Positions 38,552-47,992 of a stretch of DNA of 64,000 nt are shown piece after piece. Below the pieces are notes generated by a model that was given only the letters and a program-made list of their open reading frames with translations, had not been told where the DNA came from and did no database searches. Source of the DNA: Chlorobaculum limnaeum (GTDB lineage: Bacteria; Bacteroidota; Chlorobiia; Chlorobiales; Chlorobiaceae). The translations under genes were made by a program, and so were the position numbers. The DNA lies in contig NZ_CP017305.1 of the NCBI RefSeq assembly GCF_001747405.1, forward strand, positions 824,001 to 888,000, given 5' to 3'. Every line of letters begins with the position of its first letter. Positions within the stretch are counted from its first letter, which is position 1.

Positions 38552-38977
38552 ATGAAACGGCAAACAGTTTTTCTCGTGGTGGTTCTCTTGTTCTTTTCTA
38601 TCCCGGTGGTCGCTCCGTTTGGCGTTGCCCGAGGGGGGGCTCCCCAGGGCGTTCCGGGCGGAGCGGGGATAGATGGCGAGGCGGTTTACAGGAGCCATTG
38701 CTTGGTCTGTCACTCGCTTGCTCCGCCGCCGAAAGCCGCGCCGCCGATCAAGGGGCTGGCGAAGCACTATCGCGAGGCATTCGCGAGCAGGGAAGCGGGC
38801 GTGGCCTATATGAAAGCTTTCATGAAAAAGCCAGATGCCTCGAAAGCGATTTGCCACAAGGAGGCGATCGAGCGATTTGGGCTGATGCCCGCGATGACTC
38901 TTCCGGATGACGAATTGCAGGCAGTCGCGGCATGGATCTGGGATCAGTTCGATCCGGCGATGACCGGCGGACATTGA
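38552..38977 (+). CDS. Small exported c-type cytochrome
   Basis: A 141-aa class I cytochrome c with a signal peptide (first about 28 residues, VVLLFFSIPVV), one haem site CLVCH near residue 49, and a distal Met candidate in LMPAMTLPDDE near residue 113. It sits 15 bp after the TonB receptor and has GGAGG at 38543-38547. A soluble periplasmic cytochrome next to a receptor suggests a redox step on the imported compound or simply electron transfer. Two ATG codons in tandem precede it; I choose the second. Confidence 0.88.
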   Translation: MKRQTVFLVVVLLFFSIPVVAPFGVARGGAPQGVPGGAGIDGEAVYRSHCLVCHSLAPPPKAAPPIKGLAKHYREAFASREAGVAYMKAFMKKPDASKAICHKEAIERFGLMPAMTLPDDELQAVAAWIWDQFDPAMTGGH

Positions 38978-39269
38978 GCCTTGACTGTGAGTTCAGGCGA
39001 GGGTCGATGGAATCGCGATAACCGTTCTTGGCGTCATAGTCGGCTCAGTGCCTCTCTGGCTGTGGCGTCTTTTCCGGAAAGGAGTGGGCCAGGTTCTCCC
39101 CCCTCCTTTCCGTGTATTTGCAAGGGTACCGCTAAAAACTTATTGCACACTTCGATTGCCGCGGTGGGTAATGCTCGAAATCCTCATGTACGCCGTGTAC
39201 ATTCCGGTTTCTGTGCTCCGTTCGCATTGCATTCGTACTGCTCTCATCACATTTTTTAGCGCTCCCCTC

Positions 39270-39402
39270 AAGGCAGTTCACCTCGCACGGTACGGTTGCG
39301 TAACGCGGCGGTGAATCTGGCGAAGAGAGCTGTTTATCAAGCGCTACTGTACGAGCAGGGCGTCCTCAATCATACCTAACGGGGCTGACGACCGGACAAC
39401 CG
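39270..39402 (+). ncRNA. Second cobalamin-riboswitch-like leader
   Basis: The 454-bp gap before the second TonB receptor contains GGCGGTGAATC (39307-39317), GAGCTG (39326-39331) and GCGCTACTGTACGAGC (39341-39356), resembling the GGTGxxAxTCC / GCxG / CCCGCxACTGTxA core of cobalamin riboswitches. GACCGGACAACCGGAGCC follows at 39389-39406, similar to the B12 box (YCMGgAgaCCkGCC). The receptor ATG lies about 25 bp further. The same arrangement precedes the other receptor. Identification is by eye; short plus-strand frames here (38981-39259 and 39048-39314) look non-coding. Confidence 0.5.
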
Positions 39403-39430
39403 GAGCCTGCTTACAGGAAGTCAACCAGTT

Positions 39431-41257
39431 ATGTGCAACATACGAATCATCCGCAAGAGAAGCTGTGGCGTGCTCATGTTGCTTGCGGCCGTGGGCGCGG
39501 CCATCGAGGCGCGGGCGGAGATGCAAGCGTCGGAGCTCGACAAGATCGTCGTCAGCGCTACCAAAACCCCCCACACACTTGGCGATGTGCCGGTCGATGC
39601 GGAGGTCATTACGCGGGAAGAGCTGCTGCAACGGAACGTCCAGACAGCCCAGCAGGCGCTCGAACAGACGACCGGGCTGTACATTGGCAAAAATGCCAGC
39701 GGCTGGGGCAGCAAGGGTACGGTCGGCATGTACGGACTGGTCGCGAAATACAGTCTCGTGCTGGTCGATGGGCAGCGGCTGCTGGGTGGCCATCAGAACG
39801 CCATCGATTTGCAGCAGATTTCCGTCGAGATGATCGAGAGGATCGAAATCCTCAAGGGCCCTTCCTCGGCGCTCTACGGCAGTGATGCCGTCGGTGGCGT
39901 GGTCAACATCATTACCCGCAAAGGCGCTGACAAGCTGGAGTTTTCAGGATCGCTGGCGATGGGGTCGCGCGGAACGGCGATTGGCTCGATCTCCGGCGGA
40001 GCGGGCAGCGAAAAGCTGAAAACCCGGTTGAACTACACATACCGCGAGTCCGACGGTGTCAACAAACATGCCGACAGCTATGACGAGCACATCCTTCAGG
40101 GCACGATGTCACTGCGTCTTGCCGACAAGGCCGAACTCACCCTCAACCCTTACTATTCGTTTCAGGATATGCCTGATCAACAGACAACGCAGGAGCGCTA
40201 CGGAGTTCATGCGATGCTCGACTGGAAGCCGGACGATGTTTCATCGCTCAAGCTCCGGGGATCGCTGTTCGACTTCAGCTACAAGACCCAAACGGACGAT
40301 ACCGTGCTCGACAACTACGAACTCGAACTGCTCTATTCGCGCCTGCTGCTGGACAGACATCTGGTGACCGGCGGTTACGGGTTCTGGAACGAACGGCGGA
40401 ACTATGTGCCCCGGCCCGCTCAGAACAGCAAGATAGAACAGACCCTGAACAGCTTTTATCTGCAAGACGAGATCGATCTTTCGCCCGTCGTACTGGTGCT
40501 CGGCGCTCGTGTCGATTCTCACGAGCGGTGGGGAGACGAAATCAATCCGAAAGCGAGCGTGATGTACAAGGCCAGCGATGCACTCAAATTCAGGGTTTCC
40601 GCTGGCCGGGCATTCAAGGCTCCAACCCTTTTGAGTCTTTACGATGAGTGGATGATGGGTTCGATCACGGTGCATCCGAATCCCGACCTGAAGCCTGAGA
40701 AATCGGTGGGCTACCAGGCGGGGGTCGAATATGCTTTCAGCCGCGACATCGTCACGAAGGCGACCTGGTTCCGGAACGATCTCGACGATATGATCAAAAG
40801 CACAGTATCGAGACGCGGCGGGGCGATGCACATGGATTACGAGAACATCAACAAGGCGATGACGCAGGGGGTCGAGCTGAATCTCGATGCGCGGTTCAGC
40901 AAGGCCGTTTCTGCGAAGCTCGGCTATACCTGGCTCGATACCGAGGACAAGAACAGCGGCAAGAAGCTGACCTACAGCCCGTCAGGCAAGTTCTTTTCCG
41001 GCCTGGATTTCAGGATCGCGCCAGCTGGTCTTTTGCTCGGTCTGGAGGCCAGTTACACCGGCGAGCGTTATACCGATGCGGCCAATACGGAAAAGCTTGG
41101 CAGCTTCTGGCTCTGCAATGCGTCACTGACAAAAAAGTTTACCGAAAATGCCGAGCTGTTTGTCCGGATCGATAACCTGTTCGGAGAAAAGAATATCACT
41201 GATGAATACGACCTCGATGGAACGGAGTTTCTCGCGGGGATGAGGGTGAAGCTCTGA
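39431..41257 (+). CDS. TonB-dependent outer-membrane receptor (BtuB-like), second
   Basis: A 608-aa receptor with a signal peptide ([16 protein letters not shown]), a TonB box region [16 protein letters not shown], a plug with [16 protein letters not shown] and a barrel ending in LAGMRVKL. It resembles the receptor at 36614 but is clearly a separate, diverged gene; each has its own cobalamin-riboswitch-like leader. The likely cargo is a corrinoid, cobinamide or related tetrapyrrole, energised by the ExbB-ExbD-TonB set 4 kb away. A strong terminator follows. Confidence 0.92.
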   Translation: MCNIRIIRKRSCGVLMLLAAVGAAIEARAEMQASELDKIVVSATKTPHTLGDVPVDAEVITREELLQRNVQTAQQALEQTTGLYIGKNASGWGSKGTVGMYGLVAKYSLVLVDGQRLLGGHQNAIDLQQISVEMIERIEILKGPSSALYGSDAVGGVVNIITRKGADKLEFSGSLAMGSRGTAIGSISGGAGSEKLKTRLNYTYRESDGVNKHADSYDEHILQGTMSLRLADKAELTLNPYYSFQDMPDQQTTQERYGVHAMLDWKPDDVSSLKLRGSLFDFSYKTQTDDTVLDNYELELLYSRLLLDRHLVTGGYGFWNERRNYVPRPAQNSKIEQTLNSFYLQDEIDLSPVVLVLGARVDSHERWGDEINPKASVMYKASDALKFRVSAGRAFKAPTLLSLYDEWMMGSITVHPNPDLKPEKSVGYQAGVEYAFSRDIVTKATWFRNDLDDMIKSTVSRRGGAMHMDYENINKAMTQGVELNLDARFSKAVSAKLGYTWLDTEDKNSGKKLTYSPSGKFFSGLDFRIAPAGLLLGLEASYTGERYTDAANTEKLGSFWLCNASLTKKFTENAELFVRIDNLFGEKNITDEYDLDGTEFLAGMRVKL

Positions 41258-41283
41258 CAGACGCGTCACCTCTTTTTCCCGTT

Positions 41284-41316
41284 GCCCTGACGCAGGGTGG
41301 TACGTCAGGGCTTTTT
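41284..41316 (+). terminator. Terminator after the second TonB receptor
   Basis: A perfect 9-bp stem, GCCCTGACG and CGTCAGGGC, with a 10-nt loop and five Ts, 27 bp after the stop. Confidence 0.88.
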
Positions 41317-41402
41317 ATTCCGGATACAGGGTAGCGTGGCTAAGCGGAAAGGTTTCTTTTTTTGTCAGTTTTATTCATTGTATAAAATCTCAATAATTGA
41401 TC

Positions 41403-41906
41403 ATGAACAACATTGGAATTTTCTGGGGGTCTGAAACCGGCAATACCCAGGTTGCCGCTGAAATGATCGGCAAATCGCTTGGCTTGCCTTCCAGCAACAT
41501 CCGGAATATCGCCTCCGCGACTCTCGATGATTTTGCCGCTTTCGACGTGCTGATTATCGGCACCTCGACCTGGGGCGCCGGTGAACTCCAGAGCGACTGG
41601 GACTCGTTTTTCCCGAAGCTCCACGGCGCTGACTTCCGTGGCAAAACGGTCGCCTTTTTCGGGCTGGGAGACCAGGTGATCTATGCCGACTATTTTCTTG
41701 ACGCGATGGGTATTCTCTATGACGAGTTTGCGGCCCGAGGAGCAACCATCATGGGCGCATGGCCCGACGAAGGGTACGAATACTCGTATTCAAGAGCCGT
41801 TCGCGATGGCGTTTTCGTGGGCTTGGCCCTCGATGCCGACAATCAGGACGATCTCACGGCCTCCCGCGTAACGACCTGGGCAGACCAGCTCCGTCGCTCG
41901 CTGTAA
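41403..41906 (+). CDS. Flavodoxin
   Basis: A 167-aa long-chain flavodoxin, an FMN electron carrier often used instead of ferredoxin under iron limitation. The phosphate loop GSETGNTQVAAEMIG is at residues about 8-22, the W-aromatic loop LIIGTSTWGAGELQSDW follows, and AFFGLGDQVIYADYFLDAMG carries the second FMN-aromatic loop. An in-frame TTG 6 bp upstream is possible. Its place between TonB receptors and their energising operon suggests iron control or a reductive step on the imported compound; that is inference. An AT-rich promoter region lies ahead. Confidence 0.95.
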   Translation: MNNIGIFWGSETGNTQVAAEMIGKSLGLPSSNIRNIASATLDDFAAFDVLIIGTSTWGAGELQSDWDSFFPKLHGADFRGKTVAFFGLGDQVIYADYFLDAMGILYDEFAARGATIMGAWPDEGYEYSYSRAVRDGVFVGLALDADNQDDLTASRVTTWADQLRRSL

Positions 41907-42022
41907 AGCCTTTTGGTGCGACTTTTTTCGCTTTTTCCGTTTGATCTCATTCAACCTTTTTCTGATTCAGGAGGTGATGCCACAAATCGCTGTTGTTCTG
42001 CTGTTCGAATTGACGATGTGGC

Positions 42023-42066
42023 AAAAGCCTCCGACATTTCTCCTTTGTGTCGGGGGCTTTTTTTAT
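42023..42066. terminator. Terminator between flavodoxin and the cbiX operon end
   Basis: A 13-bp nearly perfect stem (AAAGCCTCCGACA with TGTCGGGGGCTTT) and a T-run, placed between convergent flavodoxin and cbiX-1. Strong in the plus direction; the A-run on the other side may let it work both ways. Confidence 0.85.
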
Positions 42067-43016
42067 TTGCGCAGTTGTTTCTTGCGGATGCCGTCGGCAA
42101 GCGTTCCGGCGGTGCTGATGATCCAGGCTTCGAGATCGGGATCGGGGAGGATCGCGTCTGGCCGGTAGCGAACGTGCTTGCCGGTTTCCACCACTGACGC
42201 GACACCCCTGCCGATGATGTCGATCTGGAAGCGCTCGCTGAAAGAGACCAGCAGCGGAATGACGATGGCGCGATCATGCTGCTTCAGGATCCTTCCGATG
42301 GCCGCCGAGGTGCTGTCGGGGCTGTAGTGGGCGACGTGGCCGCACCAGGCGGTCGTAAAGCCTGCGAATCCGCCCTCCGCGCACGCTTTCCGGCCCGTCT
42401 GTTCAAACGTCCGCTCCCATGTTTCCTGGAATGGCTCCGATCCGTAGCCGACAAGCACGAGCCCCTCCCGTGACGGATCGTCCGAGAGCGTTCCGGCTCG
42501 TCTCAGCACGTTGGATGCAAGCAGGCCGGAGAAATCGAGGGGGGCGGCCAAGTGGGTTCGGGCGGCGGGTATGTAGCGCTCGATCCCTTCGAGCCGCATC
42601 TGTTCAAGGGTGGCCGGATTCTCCTTTTTGCCGATGATGGTCGGAATGTCGTCGAACACATGCGCACCGGTCGAGAGGAAAAGCGGGATGACGACGATGT
42701 CCGAATAGCCGTTGCGGTCGAGCGCTTTGAGCGCCGTCGAAATCGATGGCTCGGCGTGCTCCATGAAGGCGGTCGAAAGGGTGTCGATGCCGTCGATGGC
42801 GCGGATTCTGGGCGCGACGCGCCGTTCGAGTTCGAGCAGGTTTCGCTTCCATCCGGATGAGCGCGAGCCGTGATTGATGAGCAGCACGGCGATTTTCTGC
42901 CTGTTCGCGGGTGAATCGCCGGAGGGTTCGGCTCGTCGCTCACTCTCGGTACAGGCCGTGAGGGCGACGAGCAGGAGCGAAAGAAGGTATCGCACCGGAT
43001 GGGTCGGGAGGCGCAT
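42063..43016 (-). CDS. CbiX-like sirohydrochlorin chelatase, predicted lipoprotein (copy 1)
   Basis: A 317-aa class II chelatase. After a lipoprotein signal (YLLSLLLVALTAC, lipobox LTAC with Cys near residue 21), two halves follow: LINHGSRSSGWKRNL with the N-terminal metal-type His, IPLFLSTGAHVFDD, then WCGHVAHYSPDST and IPLLVSFSERFQIDIIG. CbiX/CbiK enzymes insert cobalt, iron or nickel into sirohydrochlorin-type tetrapyrroles, normally in the cytoplasm. A signal peptide points to an outward-facing, membrane-anchored chelatase or metal-binding protein, as with the periplasmic CbiK known in Desulfovibrio. It ends the minus-strand operon, 63 bp after the PepSY gene. Confidence 0.88.
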   Translation of the reverse strand: MRLPTHPVRYLLSLLLVALTACTESERRAEPSGDSPANRQKIAVLLINHGSRSSGWKRNLLELERRVAPRIRAIDGIDTLSTAFMEHAEPSISTALKALDRNGYSDIVVIPLFLSTGAHVFDDIPTIIGKKENPATLEQMRLEGIERYIPAARTHLAAPLDFSGLLASNVLRRAGTLSDDPSREGLVLVGYGSEPFQETWERTFEQTGRKACAEGGFAGFTTAWCGHVAHYSPDSTSAAIGRILKQHDRAIVIPLLVSFSERFQIDIIGRGVASVVETGKHVRYRPDAILPDPDLEAWIISTAGTLADGIRKKQLRK

Positions 43017-43079
43017 TGGCGTGATTCGGTTGTATGCCGGGCGGCGGCATGATTCGTGCACGGATTGTTGCGGTTTTAC

Positions 43080-43643
43080 CTACATCTGCTGCATCACCAG
43101 GGCAATGAGCGGCGGTAGCGCGCCAGCGGCGATGAGCCACTTGCCTCGCCCCGGCAGGCCGTTGCGTCCGCGAAGCATGAGTATGCCGGTTGCCGTGATG
43201 ACGATCAGCATGAGCGCGAAAAGGTCGGAGACCCATTTCCACCACTCCACGCTGTTGCGGTGCAGCACGTTGACCTGGTAAAAGAGCGGGCGTCGCGATA
43301 CCTGCTCGTAGATTCCTTTGCCGCTGCCGAGCTCGAGCAGCATGGTTGCGTTTTTGTAATAGATTTTCACCTGCCGGTCTGAGGGAAAGTCGTAAAGACG
43401 GAACGACTGCTCTCCGGCCAGAGCGCTGAAGCGTTCGATGCTGCTCGCGGTTATCTCGTTTTTCGCGTAACCGCGATCGAGGTTGATCTCTTTTTTGGTG
43501 ACGATGAAATCCGGGTTCCAGTCATCGACATGATTGAGCGCAATGCCGGAGAGGCTGTAGGCGATGATAAGCGCGGCAAAGAAGTAGCCGAGGTCGCGAT
43601 GCAGGATGTTGTTGATTCTCCTTGCGTTATCGAACGGTTTCAT
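43080..43643 (-). CDS. PepSY-associated membrane protein
   Basis: A 187-aa protein with an N-terminal membrane helix ([19 protein letters not shown]), a periplasmic stretch of about 90 residues, and two C-terminal helices ([33 protein letters not shown]). The [17 protein letters not shown] pattern is that of PepSY-TM proteins, several of which are ferric-chelate reductases or accompany TonB systems. Its position between two CbiX genes in the exb-ton operon suggests a reductase or membrane-anchoring role. It begins 11 bp after the cbiX-2 stop. No haem-type His pair can be proven by eye. Confidence 0.85.
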   Translation of the reverse strand: MKPFDNARRINNILHRDLGYFFAALIIAYSLSGIALNHVDDWNPDFIVTKKEINLDRGYAKNEITASSIERFSALAGEQSFRLYDFPSDRQVKIYYKNATMLLELGSGKGIYEQVSRRPLFYQVNVLHRNSVEWWKWVSDLFALMLIVITATGILMLRGRNGLPGRGKWLIAAGALPPLIALVMQQM

Positions 43644-43654
43644 GGCGTGGGCGA

Positions 43655-44632
43655 TTATGGTCTGGTTTTGGCGTTCAGGGTTTCGATCTCTGTTTTCACG
43701 GCCTTGACGATCCACTGTTCGATAGCCGGATCCGGCAGCAGGGCGTCGGGCTTGTAGCTGACGCGCTCTTTTCCGCCATCAGCCTTTTCGATGCCCCCGC
43801 CGATGATCCGCACCTGGAAGTTCTCGTCGAAGGCCACCAGCACCGGAATCACGAGCGCCCGCTTTTTGCGTTTCAGAATTCTGTTGATCGCCGCGGTGGT
43901 CGAGTCCGGGCGGTAGCGGACGATATGGCCGCACCAGCCGTGCGTCAGGGCGTCGATGCCGGTTTCCTGCCGCACGGCTTGTCCGACTTTGACAAAGAGC
44001 TCGTTCCACTCTTTTTCGTACTCCTCGTCGCCGTAGCCGATCAGCACGATTCCCTCGTCGGCGGGATGTTTCGACAGCGCCCTTGCCCGGCGAACGACAT
44101 TTTGCCGCAAAGCGTCGCCGAAGTCGAGCAGCGGCGTCATGCGGATGGCCGCTTGCGGCTTGTAGCGCTCGATCTTTTCAAGCTTCAGGGTTTCCATCGA
44201 GCGCGGATCCTCCTTCTGGCCCATGATGGTGGGCAGGTCGTCGAAGGAGTGCGGGCTGACAGTCAGGAAGAGTGGCACGACGACGACGTCGGTGAAGCCT
44301 TCGCGGTCGAACTCCTTCAGGCGTGTGGCGATGGAGGGTTCGGTGTACTCCATGAAAGCGGTTCTGACTGCGGTAACGCTGCCGCTCGTAAGCATTGCAG
44401 GGGCGACCCGCTGTTCGAGGTCGAACAGGGCGTTGCGCCAGCTTTCGGATGGCGAGCCGTGGCTGACCAGCAGCACGGCGGTTTTTCGCGGGCCGCGCGG
44501 GTCGGTCGTTGCCGCCGGATTCTGTTTCCTGGAGCAACCGGCGAGAGCGGTAAAAAGCATCGCGACGAAAAGCAGCAGCCGGGCAGCCGACCCGCGGCCT
44601 GCCGCATGGAGCGTACGCAGTTGATTAGGCAT
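43655..44632 (-). CDS. CbiX-like sirohydrochlorin chelatase, predicted lipoprotein (copy 2)
   Basis: A 325-aa paralogue of the copy at 42063. The lipoprotein signal ends in LFTALAGC (lipobox LAGC), followed by [63 protein letters not shown] and [17 protein letters not shown]. Copy 1 and copy 2 share the motif order and clear residues but are well diverged, so this is an old duplication. Both would be tethered on the outer face of a membrane. The start ATG 44632 (MPNQLRTLH) is preferred to the in-frame 44695. It follows tonB by 78 bp in the same operon. Confidence 0.88.
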   Translation of the reverse strand: MPNQLRTLHAAGRGSAARLLLFVAMLFTALAGCSRKQNPAATTDPRGPRKTAVLLVSHGSPSESWRNALFDLEQRVAPAMLTSGSVTAVRTAFMEYTEPSIATRLKEFDREGFTDVVVVPLFLTVSPHSFDDLPTIMGQKEDPRSMETLKLEKIERYKPQAAIRMTPLLDFGDALRQNVVRRARALSKHPADEGIVLIGYGDEEYEKEWNELFVKVGQAVRQETGIDALTHGWCGHIVRYRPDSTTAAINRILKRKKRALVIPVLVAFDENFQVRIIGGGIEKADGGKERVSYKPDALLPDPAIEQWIVKAVKTEIETLNAKTRP

Positions 44633-44710
44633 CGGTGTTTTCAGATGGTTGAATGGATTGATTTGACAGGGTCTGGATTGAACGATGTTGGTCATGATTC
44701 ATCTCGCCGG

Positions 44711-45340
44711 TCAGATGAGCTTGAAGAGCAGCGGAATGTTTACCGTGAGTCTGCCGAGGCCGAAACCGGTTGGCGGCGGAAACGGAGCGGCTTTCCGGAC
44801 AGCGGCGAGCGCAGCATTGTCGAGCGTGGAGAAGCCCGATGACTTGACGATGCTCGTCGAGATGACGGCCCCATCGCTTCCGATGACAACGTTCACGATT
44901 ACCGCGCCCTCCTGCTGGAGGCTGCGGGCGAACGGCGGATAGTGTTTTTTCGCCTCGATCCGGCTTCGCACGATCGACAAATAGTTGCCGGATTGGGAAG
45001 CAGGAATAGCCTGCGGCGTACCGGCGGAGGCGCTTTCCGCCGCAGGTTCCTGCCGGATGCATGGAGGAGGGGCATCCGGTGAGGTTGTTGACACGGTTGT
45101 CGGAACGGGTTTCTGCCACGCCGGTTTCATGGCTTGTTCCTTTCTGACTGGGTGCGGCATGGGCTTTGCGGTTTGCGTCGGCTTTTCGGGGCGCGCAACC
45201 GCCGAGGTCAGCGAAAGATCGATGCTGGGCGCGGTGGGCGCGGTTTCCGTGCGGGTCGTGAACACGAACGGAGTCAGTGCCGCCAGGTGCAACAGAATCG
45301 AGGCGCTGAATACCCCCTGCCGTATCCGTTGCGCGGTCAT
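44711..45340 (-). CDS. tonB: TonB energy-transducing protein
   Basis: A 209-aa protein with an N-terminal membrane anchor (VFSASILLHLAALTPFVF), a Pro/Lys/Thr-rich periplasmic spacer (residues about 40-110), and the C-terminal TonB domain of about 85 residues (IEAKKHYPPFARSLQQEGAV, then NAALAAVRKAAPFPPP). It couples the proton motive force, through ExbB-ExbD, to outer-membrane receptors. The start overlaps the exbD stop by 4 bp, so translation is coupled. It is short for a TonB but complete. Confidence 0.92.
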   Translation of the reverse strand: MTAQRIRQGVFSASILLHLAALTPFVFTTRTETAPTAPSIDLSLTSAVARPEKPTQTAKPMPHPVRKEQAMKPAWQKPVPTTVSTTSPDAPPPCIRQEPAAESASAGTPQAIPASQSGNYLSIVRSRIEAKKHYPPFARSLQQEGAVIVNVVIGSDGAVISTSIVKSSGFSTLDNAALAAVRKAAPFPPPTGFGLGRLTVNIPLLFKLI

Positions 45341-45744
45341 TCGGGTTTACGCTTGTCGGTCACGACGGAAATGCCGGTCGCTCCCGCCTGTTTGGCCTTA
45401 TCCATCACCTCGATGACCCTGCCGAAATCGACCGTTTTGTCCGAAAGCAGATGCACCGTCTTGTCGGCCCTGCCGTCGAGCAGCGATGCGATCTCCGGCT
45501 TGAATCGCTGGCTGGAAACCGGCTGGTTGTTCAGGTAGAGGTGGTTGTTGCCGTCGATGCCGATGGTGATCTCCGGCTCCTCGCTCGTCACAGCCGAGGC
45601 GGATTCCGGCAGCCTGACCGGCAGCACGGGCTTGGCGTAGATCGAGGTGAGCAGGAAAAAGATCAGCAACTGGAACACGATATCGATCATCGGAGTGAGA
45701 TCGATATAGCGCTTTTCCGGGAGGTTTTCACCGAAATCGATCAT
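45337..45744 (-). CDS. exbD: Biopolymer transport protein ExbD
   Basis: A 135-aa protein with a short cytoplasmic N-terminus, one membrane helix with the catalytic Asp (YIDLTPMIDIVFQLLIFFLL, Asp near residue 20), and a periplasmic domain. It is the proton-pathway partner of ExbB. ATG 45744 is chosen; an in-frame upstream region would run into exbB. The start overlaps the exbB stop by 4 bp (ATGA), and the stop overlaps tonB similarly. Confidence 0.95.
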   Translation of the reverse strand: MIDFGENLPEKRYIDLTPMIDIVFQLLIFFLLTSIYAKPVLPVRLPESASAVTSEEPEITIGIDGNNHLYLNNQPVSSQRFKPEIASLLDGRADKTVHLLSDKTVDFGRVIEVMDKAKQAGATGISVVTDKRKPE

Positions 45745-46346
45745 CGCCCGCCTCCAAGGTGCTTGAGGGCCTCCGTGCCGTAGTGTTTCATCTGCCACGC
45801 GAACGACTGGACCCGGTGTTCGAGAAAGTGGTGCGCCACCATTGCCGGAATGGCGATGGTCATTCCGGCGACCGTGGTGATCAGTGCCTCCCAGATGCCT
45901 CCCGCAAGCATCGACGGATCGATGCCGCCGGTCGAAGAGGAGATTTCCCGGAACGCATCGACCAGGCCGAGCACCGTGCCGAGCAGACCGAGCAGCGGGG
46001 CGATCCTGCCAACCAGCTCGATGACGTGCAGGTTCTGGTTGAGCCGTTTGAGTTCGGCTGAGCCTTTCAGGTTGATGACCTCCCCCAGTTGCTCTTTCGG
46101 TGCGCCTGCATGGCGAAGTCCCGCTTCGAGAATGGCGGCGACAGGGCCGGGAGTTGCCGCGGCGAGTTCGAGGGCGCGTTCGGTTTCACCTTTTTCGAGC
46201 AGATCGTGGATGGTTATGGCGCTTCCGGGCCGTCGTCCCGCAAGGAAAAAGAAGATGGTTCGTTCAAGAGCGAAGGCAAAAGCGATGATGGATGAGAGCA
46301 GCAGCGGGTACATGAGCGGCCCGCCTTTTACGAAAAGCTCCGTCAT
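45741..46346 (-). CDS. exbB: MotA/TolQ/ExbB proton-channel family protein (ExbB)
   Basis: A 201-aa three-helix proton-channel subunit. Helix 1 (LLLSSIIAFAFALERTIFF) sits near the N-terminus, and the paired helices (LVGRIAPLLGLLGTVLGLVD; ALITTVAGMTIAIPAMVAH) carry the conserved proline and threonine residues. It leads the operon exbB-exbD-tonB-cbiX-PepSY-cbiX. The AT-rich promoter region lies upstream at about 46400-46450. Confidence 0.95.
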   Translation of the reverse strand: MTELFVKGGPLMYPLLLSSIIAFAFALERTIFFFLAGRRPGSAITIHDLLEKGETERALELAAATPGPVAAILEAGLRHAGAPKEQLGEVINLKGSAELKRLNQNLHVIELVGRIAPLLGLLGTVLGLVDAFREISSSTGGIDPSMLAGGIWEALITTVAGMTIAIPAMVAHHFLEHRVQSFAWQMKHYGTEALKHLGGGR

Positions 46347-46673
46347 GGCAGTCGGTTGTATTGTAACAGTTTATGTTAGCCAATGCGTGCGCGCATGGCT
46401 GGTCGAGTACGTGTCTAATTTACATTTAAATTTATTTAAACAAAATAAAATTAAGCGCCTCATCCAGCATCTTTCTCGACCAGATTCGCTAGTGGCAGGC
46501 GTGAGAGTCATCCCGGCAGCTTGTCACGATCCGGTGCGCATTGCCGGTGAAGCCTTTCAAGGCGTTATATTGCATCCGGCTTCAGGCTGATTTCGCTCAT
46601 CCTTCACCGCAAAGGCGAGGGGTCAGTCGCTGACCGAAGGCGTTTCGCCGTATTGTGGTTCTGAACAGTTTTC
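46347..46673. other. Intergenic region with the probable exbB promoter
   Basis: About 330 bp between divergent exbB and the aminotransferase. The stretch 46405-46450 is very AT-rich and contains TTTAAATTTATTTAAA (an inverted TTTAAA pair around TTTA) and TGTCTAAT, likely the exbB promoter or a metal-responsive site. No gene, tRNA or hairpin array was found. Confidence 0.45.
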
Positions 46674-46694
46674 GTGGATCAATTTTTTTTGCCG

Positions 46695-47855
46695 ATGAAT
46701 CTGAGTCAACGTTGCGGGCTGGTGATGCAGTCCGATATTCGCGCCATGTCGATCGAGTGCGCCCGGATGGGCGGCATCAACCTGTCGCAGGGGATTTGCG
46801 ATACGCCGGTGCCGCCGGTGGTGTTGCAGGGCGCGGCGGATGCCGTCATGCAGGGCGTGAATATTTATACGCACCACACCGGCATCCGCGAGTTGCGCGA
46901 GGCGATTGCGGGCAAGCAGCGGCGCTTCAGCGGCGTGGCGTTCGACGCCGAGCGCGAGATCGTCGTCTCCGCAGGCGCGACCGGTGCGATGTACTGCGCG
47001 TTTCAGGCACTGCTCAATCGCGGCGACGAGGTGATTGTCTTCGAGCCGTTTTACGGCTATCACGTCTCGACGCTCCGGGCGGTCGAGGCCGCGCCGGTGT
47101 TCGTGCCGCTCGATCCGTCGGACGGCTGGTCGTTCATGATCGACGACCTCGAAGCGGCGATCACGCCGAAAACGAAGGCGATTCTCGTCAATACGCCGGC
47201 CAACCCATCCGGCAAGGTTTTCTCGCACGATGAACTGACGCTGCTGGCGGAGTTCGCCATCCGGCACGACCTCTTCGTTTTCACCGACGAGATGTACGAG
47301 CATTTCGTTTTCGACGGCCTTTCGCATCTCTCGATGGCCGCGCTGCCCGGCATGAGGGAGCGGACGATCACCATCTCCGGCCTCTCCAAGACCTTCAGCA
47401 TCACTGGCTGGCGCATCGGCTACGCCATGTGCGACGAGCGTTGGGCGGCGGCCATCGGCTACTTCAACGATCTCTTTTACGTCTGCGCGGCCTCGCCGCT
47501 CCAGGCGGGCGTCACGGCAGGACTTCGCTCGCTTGGCGACGACTACTATCGCGCTCTTTCGACCGAATACGCCGCCCGGCGCGACCGCTTCTGCGCGGCG
47601 CTCTCGGAGGCCGGTCTCGCACCGCATGTTCCGCAAGGCGCGTACTACGTGCTCGCCAGCACCGAGAGATTGCCCGGCGCGACGGCGCGGGAGCGGGCGA
47701 TGCACATCCTGCGCGAAACCGGCGTGGCCTCGGTGCCCGGCTCGGCATTCTACCACGATGGCGGCGGTGAGCGTCTCGTCCGCTTTTGCTTCGCCAAAGA
47801 TGCCCATGTGCTGGAAGAGGCCTGTGAACGTTTGCAAAAACTCAGGTTTTCGTGA
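46695..47855 (+). CDS. Class I/II PLP-dependent aminotransferase
   Basis: A 386-aa fold-type I aminotransferase. INLSQGICDTPVP and YTHHTGIRELREAIA lead to the PLP-binding NTPANPSGKVF, the TDEMYEHFVFD Asp/Tyr pair, and SGLSKTFSITGWRIGY with the Schiff-base Lys. The C-terminal Arg for the substrate carboxylate is in RLVRFCFA. Likely substrates are aspartate, aromatic or kynurenine-type amino acids; the exact one is unclear. ATG 46695 is preferred over a GTG 21 bp earlier. Confidence 0.92.
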   Translation: MNLSQRCGLVMQSDIRAMSIECARMGGINLSQGICDTPVPPVVLQGAADAVMQGVNIYTHHTGIRELREAIAGKQRRFSGVAFDAEREIVVSAGATGAMYCAFQALLNRGDEVIVFEPFYGYHVSTLRAVEAAPVFVPLDPSDGWSFMIDDLEAAITPKTKAILVNTPANPSGKVFSHDELTLLAEFAIRHDLFVFTDEMYEHFVFDGLSHLSMAALPGMRERTITISGLSKTFSITGWRIGYAMCDERWAAAIGYFNDLFYVCAASPLQAGVTAGLRSLGDDYYRALSTEYAARRDRFCAALSEAGLAPHVPQGAYYVLASTERLPGATARERAMHILRETGVASVPGSAFYHDGGGERLVRFCFAKDAHVLEEACERLQKLRFS

Positions 47856-47992
47856 ACTTTCCAGCATTTCGTGAAACATCCTTGCCGCGCCGGTTGTTTT
47901 TCTGAAAGAACCCGCGCATGAATCGTTGTCTGTTCGGCGCTCGGAGTTCAATGCCATTCTTTCCATAACCAAACCCGGTACGGAGGCAGATC

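Noticed and set aside
38981-39314. Two overlapping small plus-strand frames before the second TonB receptor
   Set aside because: They overlap each other and the riboswitch-like leader, and their translations look non-protein-like.
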